From Bacteroidales bacterium (GTDB taxonomy: Bacteria > Bacteroidota > Bacteroidia > Bacteroidales > FEN-979), in the NCBI GenBank assembly GCA_014860625.1, contig JACZJJ010000057.1:1-55075 (forward strand): a DNA stretch of 55,075 nucleotides, in the 5' to 3' direction. How positions within the stretch are numbered: position 1 is the stretch's first letter; every line of letters begins with the position of its first letter. The notes beneath the pieces are model-generated. The model saw nothing but the letters and a program-made list of their open reading frames with translations. It was not told the DNA's origin and searched no databases. A program made the translations under genes and the position numbers. Shown here piece by piece: positions 7,551-16,038 of the stretch.

Positions 7551-10341
7551 TTGTCTTAATAGAGATTCCGCTCCCACCTCCACCAAACTTATTCAGCCGG
7601 AATTTCAGGGCCAATATCACATACCGCCCGATGGTATTGGAATGGGTTTCGCGCAGGTAGTTTTGCTCGCTGACCCGCTGGATCCCTTTGTTGCGGTTGA
7701 GCAGGTCGGAACCCGAGAGGGTGAGCATCATTCGGTTGTTCTTCAGGAAGTAGAAGTTGATCTCAGCACGCAGGAGTGGGACACTAACGGCATCATTGAA
7801 GCTTTGGGCATTGTAATTGGTCACATCGGCTCCCACCAGGAAATGCCAGCGGTCATTGGGTGTGAAACGGATCTCACCGAAATAGACCAGGTTGAAATAA
7901 TCGGTGTTCAGCGATTCCTGAACAGTATAGCGGGCGTTGGTCAGGTCGAACTCCACCCCTGCACTTACATCCCACTTCTCTTTCCTGCGGTTGTCGACAC
8001 TAAACTTGATGGCATGATTCCAGTTGGTATTGATGTTCTCTTTGCTGTCGATGAACGTGGCAGATTTGTTCCAGCTCTCCCGCACTCCCAGGTGGACGTT
8101 CAGCCCGAGTTTCCGGATCGGGGTGGAGAAATCAGCCCGCAGAGATGCAGAATAGTCGTCGGGAACGTTGATCAGCGAAGTCATCTGACCAAGGCTGTCG
8201 TTCACGGTTCGGGCATAGGAGATCTTGTTGTTCGTATAGGCACCATTCAGGCTGATGAAGAGGCTCGTAAAAGAGAATGCATCATAGAGAAACCACTGGG
8301 CAAAGAGGTCGTGGCGGTATTCGGGCTTCAGGGAGCGGTTTCCTGAAAAGAGATAGAGTGGGTTCCGGTTGTTGACAACGGGGAGCAGCTGACTTGCCAG
8401 GGGGGTGTTCACCGAGGATGAATAGTAGAAGGTAAGCCGGCTTCCGGTTTTATATTCATACTCCCAGGAAAAGCCCGGTGTAAAAAAAAGAAGGTCAGAT
8501 GAAAGGGTTGAGGTATCGGCCAGGGTATTCGCCATCCTTCCCAATTCGGCTCCTGCGGTGAGGGTCAGCTGTGTTTTCTTCGTGTTTCGCTTGAAGCTTA
8601 GTGCCGGGCGCAACCACTGATAAGATCGGTCGAACACGGGACTGAGTGAGTCGATCACGATTCCTGAATCACCGGGGATTCCCTGGGTTCGGTTGGTCCA
8701 TTCATAACTCCCTCCAAGTTGCAGGTCGGGCTCCAGGTAGATGTTCTTCCCGATTTTCCGCAATACAGAACTCCCCAGCGAGAAACTGAGCCTGTCGGCT
8801 TCGCTGTGGAGGTATTGATTATCGATAAAAGGGCTCACTGATCCAAGGTAACGGGTAACGTTCTCCCATTCCGACTTGCTGAGGCTGTTGCTGTAATCGG
8901 CCTCTCCCGAAATTTTAAAGAGCTTCCAGTTTCCTCTTCCTTTACGCATCCAGGAAGCCCCTAGTGCAGAAGATAGTCGGTTGGAGCGACCATGTGTGAT
9001 GCTGTTGAGCATGTTCATCAGGGTGTCCCCTGTGAAGCTCTGCGTCTCTGTCTGTGTTGAGCTGGTTCCCTGCGTCAGGGCCACATTCCCTAAAAGGTTT
9101 GTGGTATGCATCGAATCGCTCTTGTTCCTCCAGCCAAAGTTCAGCTTATGGTTCCAGTCTTCGCTTTTCGAGAGGCTGGTCTCATCCTGAAGGAATGAGC
9201 TGCCCGGTGTGAAGTTCTCCGTATGTGTTGTTTCGTTCAGGCTCTTCCCGGCACCATTCCCCAGGTAGCTGACATTGAACCGGTTGTTGGGTTTGGGTTC
9301 ATGGGAGTAGTTGATGCCACCAGCGCCGGAGGTTACCAGTCCGTTTAAGGGCTGCCCGAAGTTGATGGGAAGCGTGCTTTCATCAGAGATGGTGATCCGT
9401 GCCTGGTTCCCGCCGCTCATCAAGCTCTGAAGCCCTCCGCTGAAGTCGAGGTAATCCTGGAAACTGAAGCCAAACTGGTTGATGTTGTTGATCATCCCCA
9501 GGACTGCAAACTGGTTTTTATCGGTAAAACGGTATGCCTTTGCGTTGGCCTGATAGTGAGCTCCCGTACCACCTCCTGCTTTGAAGTCGCCAAACCACGC
9601 TTTTTTCTGATCATCCTTGAGCACCAGGTTGACTGTTTGGTTCCGCTCGGCATCGCTGATGCCGGTCAACTCGGACTGGTCCGACTTCTTGTTATATACC
9701 TGCACCTTTTTGATGGCCCCGGCAGGAAGGTTTTTCGTGGCAACCTTAGGATCACTGCTGAAGAATTCCTTTCCGTCGACCAGCACATTCCGCACATTCT
9801 CACCAAGAGCTTTGATATTCCCAACCCGGTCTACCTCGATTCCCGGGAGCTTCCGGATAAGGTCTTCGGCGACAGCATCCGGCTTGGTCCGGAATGCGGC
9901 TGCATCGTATTCGATGGTATCCTGCTTAATCAAAAACGGGATCCGGTCGGCATTGACATTCACCTCCCGGAGGTTCAGCGGCACCGGTTGCAACACCACC
10001 GGCTCCAGGGTATTTCCATTCGCCAGGGGCAATGTCACCTCCCGCCAGTAGACCTGATGACCGAGGTACCCCACCTGCATCAGGTACTCCCCCGGTGAAG
10101 TTTTCTTTATCACGAAATGGCCTTCAACGTTGGTGATTCCATAGAAGGCAAGCGTGGAGTCGGAGGGATAAAGTAAAGTGACGGTAGCAAATCCAAGGGG
10201 CTCTCCCGATTCGTTGTAAACATCCCCCTGGATCATCGATTCCTGCGCCAAAGTGATGCCGGGTAATGAAGTCAGCAGGATCAGAAAAAGAGTAAGGAGA
10301 AGAACCGGGGATGTTCGTGGTAACTGGCAGGTGGAATACAT
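7546..10341 (-). CDS. Carboxypeptidase-regulatory/outer-membrane beta-barrel protein
   Basis: 931 residues with a signal peptide (about 1-32, ending TSLPGITLAQ). A carboxypeptidase-regulatory-like domain (about 36-115: GDVYNESGEPLGFATVTL, GEYLMQVGYLGHQ) is followed by a plug-like region (about 125-225: DLIRKLPGIEVDRVGNIKAL, VLVDGKEFFSSDPKVA) and a long barrel with NRMMLTLSGSDLLNRN near its end. It has the same overall architecture as the 3921-6341 product, but the sequence is divergent. It sits 35 bp downstream of the GLPGLI gene in a two-gene operon, a pairing seen often in Bacteroidota. The operon diverges from a two-component system that probably controls it. Its stop codon is supplied by a CTCCATCAGG repeat unit. 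The substrate is unknown. Confidence 0.87.
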   Translation of the reverse strand: MYSTCQLPRTSPVLLLTLFLILLTSLPGITLAQESMIQGDVYNESGEPLGFATVTLLYPSDSTLAFYGITNVEGHFVIKKTSPGEYLMQVGYLGHQVYWREVTLPLANGNTLEPVVLQPVPLNLREVNVNADRIPFLIKQDTIEYDAAAFRTKPDAVAEDLIRKLPGIEVDRVGNIKALGENVRNVLVDGKEFFSSDPKVATKNLPAGAIKKVQVYNKKSDQSELTGISDAERNQTVNLVLKDDQKKAWFGDFKAGGGTGAHYQANAKAYRFTDKNQFAVLGMINNINQFGFSFQDYLDFSGGLQSLMSGGNQARITISDESTLPINFGQPLNGLVTSGAGGINYSHEPKPNNRFNVSYLGNGAGKSLNETTHTENFTPGSSFLQDETSLSKSEDWNHKLNFGWRNKSDSMHTTNLLGNVALTQGTSSTQTETQSFTGDTLMNMLNSITHGRSNRLSSALGASWMRKGRGNWKLFKISGEADYSNSLSKSEWENVTRYLGSVSPFIDNQYLHSEADRLSFSLGSSVLRKIGKNIYLEPDLQLGGSYEWTNRTQGIPGDSGIVIDSLSPVFDRSYQWLRPALSFKRNTKKTQLTLTAGAELGRMANTLADTSTLSSDLLFFTPGFSWEYEYKTGSRLTFYYSSSVNTPLASQLLPVVNNRNPLYLFSGNRSLKPEYRHDLFAQWFLYDAFSFTSLFISLNGAYTNNKISYARTVNDSLGQMTSLINVPDDYSASLRADFSTPIRKLGLNVHLGVRESWNKSATFIDSKENINTNWNHAIKFSVDNRRKEKWDVSAGVEFDLTNARYTVQESLNTDYFNLVYFGEIRFTPNDRWHFLVGADVTNYNAQSFNDAVSVPLLRAEINFYFLKNNRMMLTLSGSDLLNRNKGIQRVSEQNYLRETHSNTIGRYVILALKFRLNKFGGGGSGISIKTK

Positions 10342-10376
10342 GACTTTCAGGTTATAGGTTAACTCGACTATATGGG

Positions 10377-11129
10377 CTATTGCTCAATTTTGATCACCAC
10401 ACCTCCGCCGCTGCCATACTGCTGCTCCATCTCCTTACGCTTCTCATCCACAATTTTTTCATACTCCTCCGGAGAGACCTTTTTCCCTCCTTTGGGCTTT
10501 ATCAGCAGATCTTTACCAACTGGACCAGTCTCAACGGATGTCGCTATAATGGTCTGTCTGCCATTGTCGATATCAACAGCGAGTACCAATCCGGGCAGGC
10601 CCAGGTATTTCCCCGGTCCGGACGAAACAGGGATTGAAGGAGCAAACCAGGCAACGGTTGTGGAGCTGTCTTTCATTTGAACAGCTTCCTGGCAGGGGTA
10701 TCCAAGGATTGTTTTCTGGTTGCCGGTGATCTTCCATCCTGAAGCATCTATGGTATTTTCAACCAGAAAGATACGCGACATAAAGTCTCTCTGTTCAATC
10801 GTTTTTTTATTGATCAGATCGGCATAGAATTTATTGTCGGGCTGGATCATCTTCACCATTATCATAGCTCCTTCCGCTTCAGTGGTGACAGTTTCATCTT
10901 CCTGTTTCCCGTCATTTAATTTATAGAGAGAGGCATCAGGAGTGAAATAGAGCACCTGCTGTGATTTCCTTTCTTTAGGCAGCATGTCGGCAAACTGGGA
11001 AGATTCACCCTCCAGCTTGATCTCCATCTTTGCGGTCTCTTCGTAGGTCACCTTTCCGGAGGTGGTCTGTTGTGCGGTTCCCGTGATAAATATCAGAGAT
11101 CCGATCAGTGATAATAGCATTGTTTTCAT
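10377..11129 (-). CDS. GLPGLI-family exported protein
   Basis: 250 residues with a signal peptide (MKTMLLSLIGSLIFITGTAQ). The family-defining segment KYLGLPGLVLAVDIDN lies at about 169-184 and is preceded by the usual block of a TILGYPCQEA-type turn and AWFAPSIPVSSGP. GLPGLI proteins are periplasmic or surface proteins of unknown function, found only in Bacteroidota. Here it is the first gene of an operon with the 931-residue barrel protein (35-bp gap). The upstream region has a TAATTTTG box 40 bp before the ATG and three phased AAGGTTAA repeats, consistent with control by the divergent sensor kinase/regulator pair. Confidence 0.88.
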   Translation of the reverse strand: MKTMLLSLIGSLIFITGTAQQTTSGKVTYEETAKMEIKLEGESSQFADMLPKERKSQQVLYFTPDASLYKLNDGKQEDETVTTEAEGAMIMVKMIQPDNKFYADLINKKTIEQRDFMSRIFLVENTIDASGWKITGNQKTILGYPCQEAVQMKDSSTTVAWFAPSIPVSSGPGKYLGLPGLVLAVDIDNGRQTIIATSVETGPVGKDLLIKPKGGKKVSPEEYEKIVDEKRKEMEQQYGSGGGVVIKIEQ

Positions 11130-11168
11130 GGGTTAATGGGTTTGTTTTTTGTGTTGATGTTTCGATGT

Positions 11169-11176
11169 CAAAATTA
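11169..11176 (-). promoter_or_regulatory. Putative -7 box (TAATTTTG) of the GLPGLI/barrel operon
   Basis: TAATTTTG on the minus strand fits TAnnTTTG and is 40 bp upstream of the GLPGLI ATG. The phased AAGGTTAA repeats begin about 20 bp further upstream, where a -33 activator site would sit. Confidence 0.5.
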
Positions 11177-11195
11177 CAGGGAGTATCCACGCAGA

Positions 11196-11234
11196 AAGGT
11201 TAACACTCAGCTAATCAAGGTTAATTAAGGTTAA
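11196..11234. promoter_or_regulatory. Three phased AAGGTTAA direct repeats (candidate response-regulator sites)
   Basis: AAGGTTAA occurs at 11196-11203, 11217-11224 and 11227-11234. The start-to-start spacings are 21 and 10 bp, i.e. two and one helical turns, so all three face the same side of the DNA. OmpR/PhoB-family regulators typically bind tandem half-sites with 10-11 bp period, and such a regulator is encoded next door at 12857. The sites lie between the two divergent -7 boxes. Confidence 0.5.
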
Positions 11235-11262
11235 TGAAAGAAGGGATATGGATATTATCTTC

Positions 11263-11270
11263 TATTTTTG
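11263..11270 (+). promoter_or_regulatory. Putative -7 box (TATTTTTG) of the sensor kinase/regulator operon
   Basis: TATTTTTG fits TAnnTTTG. It implies a leader of about 90 nt that contains the CACATYWG tandem array just before the ATG. The AAGGTTAA repeats end 28 bp upstream. Confidence 0.4.
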
Positions 11271-11332
11271 TAAAATCATTTTCTGTTTTAACCTTTGATC
11301 TCTATGATTCTCTATAGCATTCGCTTCATTGG

Positions 11333-11364
11333 CACATTAGCACATCTGCACATCAGCACATTTT
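11333..11364. repeat. CACATTAG-type tandem array (four 8-bp units)
   Basis: CACATTAG, CACATCTG, CACATCAG and CACATTTT follow one another exactly and end 2 nt before the ATG of the sensor kinase. This is one of the few arrays in the window at a 5' end, so it would lie in the mRNA leader around the ribosome site. Confidence 0.7.
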
Positions 11365-11366
11365 AA

Positions 11367-12860
11367 ATGAAGAATCCCAAACGTTTAACCTGGATCCGCC
11401 TGCTGATGATCTTCAGCCAGCTGGTGCTCACCGTTTTCGTCGGACAGTGGCTGTGGTCGGTGTATCAGAAAGAGAGTGATCGGTATGACCAGGACTTTGC
11501 GAGGAAGTTTCAGGACTCGGAGATGGCTGTCATGGATTCCATGCTGATGGTGAAGGTGTTGGATCCGATGATGAGAGACAGCTCATATCGCCAGATGACA
11601 ATGGAAATCACACTGGATTCGTTGGGTATGGACCAGGGAACCTGGCAGGGAACGAAAATCTACAGAGATTTCGCACCGGACAGTTGTAGACGAATCATTG
11701 CTATTTCCTCAGAAGACTCGTTTTCACCTCCTTCCGGAGCTAATCCGGCAAGCCATTTCACGGTTAATTCCAGTGATGCCGTTTTTCTACAGGGGATGAA
11801 ACTGGTTGTAAAACGGATTGAGGACTCGTTATTTCTCTCCGACAGGTTCGGGCAAGGGCGGGTGATCATGAAGGATACGGGTCGGATTAAGGAGCTCTTT
11901 GCTGAAAATATCCGAAAAGTTTCTCCCTCTATTCAGATCATCTGGACCACAAATGAACCGCCGTGGGATACGACATTCCTAAAGAGTAAAGCGTTTTATT
12001 ACAAGATGCCGGCACAGGGTTATATCCTGGCAGCTGCCATTAAGAATCCGTTTCCCGTAATTATCCGCGGGATTATTCCATCCATTCTGTTTGGACTGGC
12101 ACTTCTGGTTCTTACTGGGCTCTCCTTCGTATTCGCCTTCCGCAGCCTGAAGAGCCAGATAGAGTTGAACCGGATCCGCAGTGATTTCATGTCGAATATC
12201 ACCCACGAGTTGAAAACACCTGTATCAACGGTGAAGGTTGCATTGGAAGCATTGAAGAAATTCAACACAAACAGCGATCCATCCAAAGTGGAGGAGTACC
12301 TCGGAATGGCATCCCGCGAGATGGACCGTCTCGACCAGTTGATCAGCCAGGTACTCAACTCCTCGATGTACGATAACGGTATTCAGTTGCTGGAGAGAGA
12401 GGATATTGATCTTGGGAAATTAACAGCAGAAGTGGCAGAGAGTCTTCAGGTCAGGATTGAGAGGGAGGGTGCCAGTCTTGTTGTTGAGGAGCCCCATGGC
12501 TCATGCAGTGTCACTGCCGACCGGCTTCATTTGCAGGGTGTTCTGATGAACCTGCTTGAAAATGCACTGAATTACAGCGGAGATCAGCCAGAGATCAGGA
12601 TTGAAATTTCCAGGAGTGATCAGGAGATAACTTGTGTGGTAAGTGATAATGGCCCGGGAATTCCGGAAGAGTACCTGGAGAAAGTCTTCGATAAATTTTT
12701 CCGGGTTCCCAACGGAGACCTTCACAATGTGAAGGGTTACGGACTGGGACTCAGCTATGCATCGATGGTTATGAAGCTTCATGGCGGGACGATCAGGGCA
12801 GAGAACACCAGGACGGGAGGCGCTCGTTTTATTCTGAATTTTTCCTCCTTAAAGGCATGA
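11367..12860 (+). CDS. Two-component sensor histidine kinase (HisKA/HATPase)
   Basis: 497 residues. TM1 is at about 10-31, an extracytoplasmic sensor region spans about 32-225, and TM2 is at about 230-258. The HisKA domain has the phosphorylated His280 (SNITHELKTPVSTV). A HATPase_c domain follows, with the N box (NLLENALNYS, about 395-404), G1 (DNGPGIP, 427-433), an F box and G2 (GYGLGLSY, 457-464). All motifs look intact. It overlaps the response-regulator start by 4 bp (ATGA), so the pair is translationally coupled. The sensor domain has no recognisable family. The divergent GLPGLI/barrel operon is the likely target. Confidence 0.93.
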   Translation: MKNPKRLTWIRLLMIFSQLVLTVFVGQWLWSVYQKESDRYDQDFARKFQDSEMAVMDSMLMVKVLDPMMRDSSYRQMTMEITLDSLGMDQGTWQGTKIYRDFAPDSCRRIIAISSEDSFSPPSGANPASHFTVNSSDAVFLQGMKLVVKRIEDSLFLSDRFGQGRVIMKDTGRIKELFAENIRKVSPSIQIIWTTNEPPWDTTFLKSKAFYYKMPAQGYILAAAIKNPFPVIIRGIIPSILFGLALLVLTGLSFVFAFRSLKSQIELNRIRSDFMSNITHELKTPVSTVKVALEALKKFNTNSDPSKVEEYLGMASREMDRLDQLISQVLNSSMYDNGIQLLEREDIDLGKLTAEVAESLQVRIEREGASLVVEEPHGSCSVTADRLHLQGVLMNLLENALNYSGDQPEIRIEISRSDQEITCVVSDNGPGIPEEYLEKVFDKFFRVPNGDLHNVKGYGLGLSYASMVMKLHGGTIRAENTRTGGARFILNFSSLKA

Positions 12861-13549
12861 AGACGAAGATCCTCTATATTGAAGATGAACCCTACCTGGG
12901 GAAGATCGTGAAGGAGACCCTTCAAAAAGAGGGCTTTATCGTAGAGTGGCGTAACGATGGGGCAACAGTGCTAGGCGCTTTCAACAACTTCTCCCCCGAC
13001 ATCTGCGTCCTCGACATTATGCTCCCCAACGTGGATGGATACACCCTGTGTGGGCAGATCAGGAAGCAACACCCCTCGTTACCAATCATATTTCTTACTG
13101 CAAAAACCGAGACAGCCGACCTGGTAAAAGGGTTTGAAGCTGGTGGAACCGATTACATCCGGAAGCCGTTCAGCATGGAGGAGCTGATCGTACGGATCCA
13201 CAACCAGATCAAACTGGTGGAAGGGGTGAAGAGCGATCTTGCCAGTCAGCCCGAAGAGATCACTCTTGGAAAATTCAGACTCTTCCCTCGTCGCTATGAA
13301 TTGCAATCACCCTCCAAAACCATCAAGCTATCACAGCGCGACATGGAGGTGCTCAGCCTCCTGGTGGCTCACCGCAACCAGAACCTCGACCGCAAGCAAC
13401 TTCTGATGACCGTTTGGGGCGACGACTCCTTCTTCAACTCCCGCACCCTGGATGTCTATATCCGCAAGCTACGTAACTACTTCGCTGAAGATCCCTCGAT
13501 TGAGATTGTGACGCTGAAGGGGAAGGGGTACCTTTTTCTAGTCCCGTAA
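12857..13549 (+). CDS. OmpR/PhoB-family response regulator
   Basis: 230 residues. The receiver domain (1-120) has the acidic pocket IEDE (8-11), phosphoacceptor Asp53 (VLDIMLP) and Lys103 (RKPF). The C-terminal winged helix (about 130-230) has LSQRDMEVLSLLVAHRNQ, the recognition-helix region SRTLDVYIRKLRNYF and the wing VTLKGKGYLF. It is the cognate partner of the kinase gene it overlaps. The phased AAGGTTAA repeats at 11196-11234 are the obvious candidate binding sites. Confidence 0.95.
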   Translation: MKTKILYIEDEPYLGKIVKETLQKEGFIVEWRNDGATVLGAFNNFSPDICVLDIMLPNVDGYTLCGQIRKQHPSLPIIFLTAKTETADLVKGFEAGGTDYIRKPFSMEELIVRIHNQIKLVEGVKSDLASQPEEITLGKFRLFPRRYELQSPSKTIKLSQRDMEVLSLLVAHRNQNLDRKQLLMTVWGDDSFFNSRTLDVYIRKLRNYFAEDPSIEIVTLKGKGYLFLVP

Positions 13550-13564
13550 CTGGATGACTAGTCT

Positions 13565-13616
13565 CCTGATGGAGGTGCTTCGCACCTGATGGAGGCCTGA
13601 AGGCCTGATAGAAGCC
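13565..13616. repeat. CTCCATCAGG array, right (inverted) copy
   Basis: CCTGATGGAG at 13565 and 13585 and CCTGATAGAAG at 13604 (period 19-20 bp). They are interleaved with the hairpins GGTGC-TTC-GCACC (13574-13586) and a GGCCT..AGGCC palindrome. The family is that of 7457-7550, read from the opposite strand. It starts 16 nt after the response-regulator stop. Confidence 0.75.
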
Positions 13617-13669
13617 TTCGGTTTGATTTGTGTTTCCTGTCGTGCCTTCAAAGTGGAGTAATTTAACCC

Positions 13670-13677
13670 TATATTTG
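13670..13677 (+). promoter_or_regulatory. Putative -7 box (TATATTTG) of the patatin gene
   Basis: TATATTTG fits TAnnTTTG exactly and is 46 bp upstream of the ATG at 13724. No distinct -33 motif is visible. Confidence 0.45.
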
Positions 13678-13723
13678 CCCGGTAAAATCCTGATAGGCCA
13701 CGAATCTCCTTAACAGACCCGTT

Positions 13724-15976
13724 ATGAACCGGTTACACGCATTTATTCCACGCAAAATCATCCTGATGCTGGCACTTCTTGCCATACCTTTTCTTCAGAT
13801 GCAAACCTATGCTGAAGATCCGCCTCAGGAAGTTGAAAAGTCCAAGCGTCCTACAGTAGGGCTTGTCCTCAGTGGGGGAGGAGCCAAAGGCTTTGCCTAT
13901 ATCGGGTTGTTAAAGGTGTTGCAGGAGACCGGACTTCAGGTGGATTACATCGGCGGATCCAGCATCGGGAGCATTATGGGTGGCCTCTATGCCATAGGCT
14001 ATCATCCTGATTCGATTGCAAAAATGATCCGGATGCAGAACTGGACCAGTTTACTTTCCGATGGAACAGCCCGGAAGTATGTTGCTTACGATGAAAAAGA
14101 GTTTGGTGAGAAGACGATCCTATCGGTTTTTATCAGGAACAGGAAGATCGGCCTGAGCAACGCTTTTTACCAGGGACAACAGGTTGACATGCTGCTCGGC
14201 CATTACTTCTCGCCGGCCTACAAGACCTACTCGTTCTCCGATTTTCAAACCCCATTCCTCTGCATGGGAACCGACCTCTTTACGGGGGATGCCATTGTAC
14301 TCAATAAAGGCTACCTCCCAAAAGCCATCAGGGCCAGTATGTCGATCCCCGGATACTTTGCCCCAACCGAATACATGGGCTATTACCTGGTAGATGGAGG
14401 TGTAGTGAACAACTATCCAGTGAAGCAGGTGAAGGAGATGGGTGCCGAGATTATCATCGGCGGAGATGTTCAGCAGGGATTATATACCACAAAGAAGCAA
14501 CTGAGCTCGATGACAGCCATTCTCGATCAGATCACATCCTTCCCGGCCATCGAAGCGAATCAGGTGGGCGACAGCCTGACAAATATATCTGTACGCATCA
14601 AACTGAACTATGGCATGATGGATTTTGATGATTACGATTCGATCATTGCTGTAGGAGAACGTGTTGCCCGGGCACATTATGCTGAGATCAAAGCACTGGC
14701 CGATTCACTGAATGCCCTTGAATACAGGCCTCTCAAAAAATACGATACCAAACCACTCGACTCCCTGGAATTCGGAGAATTGCTCGTTAAGGGGAATGTC
14801 CGGACGCCCGCTAAGTATTTCTTTACATATTTCAGGGATATCAAAGGACACCGGGTCGCAATCAAGGATCTGGAGACCATCATCAGCTATATGTACGGGT
14901 CCCACTATTTCGACCGCGTTACATATGAAATGGATAACACCAAATCACCTCCCGACCTGATCATCGACGTGGTAGAGGCGGCTCCCGGGATCCTCTCCGC
15001 CGGAATTCATTTCGACAACGATTACAACGGCAGCATCATTTTGAACGGAGCATTCCGGAACCTACTCGGCAAGAACACCAAACTCTTTGCCACCCTTATC
15101 CTGGGTGTGAATCCACGGCTGAAGGCCTTCTACCTGGTGGGATTCAGTGGAAAAGCAGGACTGGGGATTTCAACGGACTTCTATTCTTTCAAGTTCAACA
15201 TCTACGACAAATCAACCAAGATCGATCAACTTACCTTCACCAACTACAAAGCTTCCCTCTTTTTCAACTCCATGTTCCTGAATATGTATAACATCCGGGC
15301 CGGGTTTGATTATGAATATTTCCGTTTCAGACAGGATCTGCAGGTTGATACATCAATTACCAGATACCAGAATTTCAAAAGTTACGGAACTCCATTTATC
15401 TCCATCAATGCCGATACGCGGGATGACGCATATTTCCCGACCCGGGGATTTCTCGGGACATTGAGAGCTGAATATGTGATGCCCTTATCGGGAAACTGGG
15501 TGAAACAGATCTTCACCAACTCAGCCATCATCTACCTGAATTATATCCAGAGCATTCCACTCTCCAAAAAATTTACTCTCAGACCGGGAATTTTTGCCGG
15601 GGGAGCCCTGAAACAATCGGATTCCCCTCCGGTTCAACATCTTTTTGCACTTGGAGGTCTGAATAACAGGAATTATGTCGAGACATTCCTTGATTTTTCA
15701 GGAGCACAGTTCGTTCAGAATTATGGCAACTATGCTTTGGTCGGACGACTCAAGTTACAATACAACCTCTTCAAAAAGAATTATATCACGCTCCGCACGG
15801 ATGTCGGCGGGAGTGAGCAAACCATAGACGAACTATTTCAGTCGAGAAGCTTCATGGTGGGGTACGGGGTTACATACAGCTACAACAGCTTCATCGGGCC
15901 CATTGAGCTCTCCCTGATGGGTTCCAACGTCAATTCGGGACCGATGCTATTCCTGAACCTGGGGTTCTGGTTTTAA
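13724..15976 (+). CDS. Patatin-like phospholipase with POTRA and Omp85-type barrel
   Basis: 750 residues with a signal peptide to about residue 30. A patatin domain (about 44-300) has the oxyanion loop SGGGAKGF (50-57), nucleophile elbow G78-S79-S80-I81-G82 with catalytic Ser80, and the dyad Asp in DGG (D224: VDGGVVNNYP). A POTRA-like segment (about 345-425) and a C-terminal surface-antigen/BamA-type barrel (about 430-750, SINADTRDDAYFPTRGF, GPIELSLMG) follow. This matches the PlpD-like/type Vd autotransporter plan, a lipid hydrolase tethered to or passed through its own outer-membrane barrel. The active-site residues are intact. It is monocistronic, with a TATATTTG box upstream. Confidence 0.9.
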   Translation: MNRLHAFIPRKIILMLALLAIPFLQMQTYAEDPPQEVEKSKRPTVGLVLSGGGAKGFAYIGLLKVLQETGLQVDYIGGSSIGSIMGGLYAIGYHPDSIAKMIRMQNWTSLLSDGTARKYVAYDEKEFGEKTILSVFIRNRKIGLSNAFYQGQQVDMLLGHYFSPAYKTYSFSDFQTPFLCMGTDLFTGDAIVLNKGYLPKAIRASMSIPGYFAPTEYMGYYLVDGGVVNNYPVKQVKEMGAEIIIGGDVQQGLYTTKKQLSSMTAILDQITSFPAIEANQVGDSLTNISVRIKLNYGMMDFDDYDSIIAVGERVARAHYAEIKALADSLNALEYRPLKKYDTKPLDSLEFGELLVKGNVRTPAKYFFTYFRDIKGHRVAIKDLETIISYMYGSHYFDRVTYEMDNTKSPPDLIIDVVEAAPGILSAGIHFDNDYNGSIILNGAFRNLLGKNTKLFATLILGVNPRLKAFYLVGFSGKAGLGISTDFYSFKFNIYDKSTKIDQLTFTNYKASLFFNSMFLNMYNIRAGFDYEYFRFRQDLQVDTSITRYQNFKSYGTPFISINADTRDDAYFPTRGFLGTLRAEYVMPLSGNWVKQIFTNSAIIYLNYIQSIPLSKKFTLRPGIFAGGALKQSDSPPVQHLFALGGLNNRNYVETFLDFSGAQFVQNYGNYALVGRLKLQYNLFKKNYITLRTDVGGSEQTIDELFQSRSFMVGYGVTYSYNSFIGPIELSLMGSNVNSGPMLFLNLGFWF

Positions 15977-16038
15977 CGGTTCTGGTGTTAACAAAAGGCT
16001 GATGAGTGGAAACCCCATTTTGATTATGTTGGTGACAG

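Noticed and set aside
7180-8346. 388-codon plus-strand ORF
   Set aside because: It is antisense to the EFR1 and 931-residue barrel genes, runs across their intergenic repeat, and its translation resembles no protein. The minus-strand genes carry clear domains and signal peptides.
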